Shown: positions 5,073 through 5,236 of the stretch, piece after piece
Layout: each line of letters opens with the position of its first letter
How positions within the stretch are numbered: the first letter of the stretch is position 1
Assembly (NCBI GenBank): GCA_900766925.1
Contig: CAAFXG010000328.1
Location: 1-5,236 of the forward strand
Origin: Lachnospiraceae bacterium
Lineage (GTDB): Bacteria; Bacillota; Clostridia; Lachnospirales; Lachnospiraceae
Length of the DNA stretch: 5,236 bases
Direction: 5' to 3'
Translations under genes and position numbers: made by a program
Notes under the pieces: model-generated
The model's database searches: none
What the model was told of the DNA's origin: nothing
The model's input: the letters and a program-made list of their open reading frames with translations, nothing else

Positions 5073-5132
5073 ATGCGTATTTTTAAGGACGATTTTCATA
5101 CTAGAAAAATATTGGACAGATTAGAATTATGA
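5073..5132 (+). CDS. Very short ORF overlapping the lrgA start (19 residues)
   Basis: The frame reads MRIFKDDFHTRKILDRLEL and ends in TGA at 5130-5132, overlapping the lrgA ATG (5129-5131) as ATGA. That overlap is typical of translational coupling, and lrgA has only a weak ribosome binding site of its own. This ORF, however, lacks a well-spaced ribosome binding site (GGTGA lies only 2 nt before its ATG), so it may be chance. Confidence 0.25.
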   Translation: MRIFKDDFHTRKILDRLEL

Positions 5133-5236
5133 AATATATCAAACAGTTTTTAATTATTTTATTAATATCCTTTATTGGAGAAATACTAAAATGCCTTTTG
5201 CCATTACCAGTTCCCGCAAGTATATATGGTATGGCA
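5129..5236 (+). CDS. lrgA: CidA/LrgA-family membrane protein, 5' part (3' end outside window)
   Basis: The first 36 codons read MKYIKQFLIILLISFIGEIL then KCLLPLPVPASIYGMA. This is the characteristic N-terminus of the CidA/LrgA family: a short basic start, a first membrane helix (about 5-25), and the conserved PLPxPASIYG motif (about 25-34) before the second helix. Family members are small integral membrane proteins of four predicted helices and about 110-150 residues, normally paired with an LrgB/CidB partner encoded next. They were first described as holin-like modulators of murein hydrolase activity; LrgAB-type pairs (PftAB in Bacillus subtilis) act in pyruvate uptake. LrgA and CidA cannot be told apart from this fragment. 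The start codon overlaps the stop of a 19-codon ORF, and the nearest GGA is 12 nt away, so initiation is probably weak or coupled. Expression likely depends on the promoter at 4735. Confidence 0.87.
   Translation, partial: MKYIKQFLIILLISFIGEILKCLLPLPVPASIYGMA

Overview
The window looks like chromosome from a low-GC Gram-positive anaerobe of the Clostridia, probably Lachnospiraceae-like. That placement is inferred from protein style (clostridial surface-protein modules, a clostridial-type sensor kinase tail, strong AGGAGG-type ribosome binding sites) and not from a database match. It appears to capture part of a mobilisable genetic element and the chromosomal genes beside it.

Left part (1-1776): the 3' portion of a large surface protein gene, open at the left edge. 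It encodes Ig-like modules, two His/Cys-containing modules, an Asn/Asp-rich linker, a folded C-terminal domain and a membrane anchor. A strong rho-independent terminator follows. Middle (1779-3785, minus strand): a mobilisation cassette. mobC (3215-3559) and a MobP-type relaxase (1779-3266) overlap by 52 nt and are transcribed leftwards, away from a gene-free region at 3590-3730 packed with inverted repeats, which is the best candidate for oriT. A leftward terminator (3741-3785) and a rightward terminator (3975-4004) bracket a stretch of about 190 nt with no convincing gene. To its right is a small XRE-type DNA-binding regulator (4082-4438), the likely control gene of the element. No integrase, coupling protein or type IV secretion gene lies in the window, so the element would depend on genes outside it or on a helper element.

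Right part (4439-5236): immediately after the regulator comes a relic of a sensor histidine kinase, only its last ~50 codons (F box and G2 box), ending at a GNRA-loop terminator. This probably marks the right boundary of inserted or rearranged DNA. A new transcription unit then starts with a near-consensus promoter (TTGACT-17-TATATA) and two tandem TGGTNNNACCA palindromes at the expected start site. It encodes an unknown 59-residue protein, two possible very short ORFs, and the first 36 codons of a CidA/LrgA-family membrane protein cut by the right edge. Because LrgAB-type proteins are known to carry pyruvate in some Firmicutes and TGGTNNNACCA is the core of FadR/PdhR-type GntR operators, a metabolite-responsive circuit is a reasonable hypothesis.
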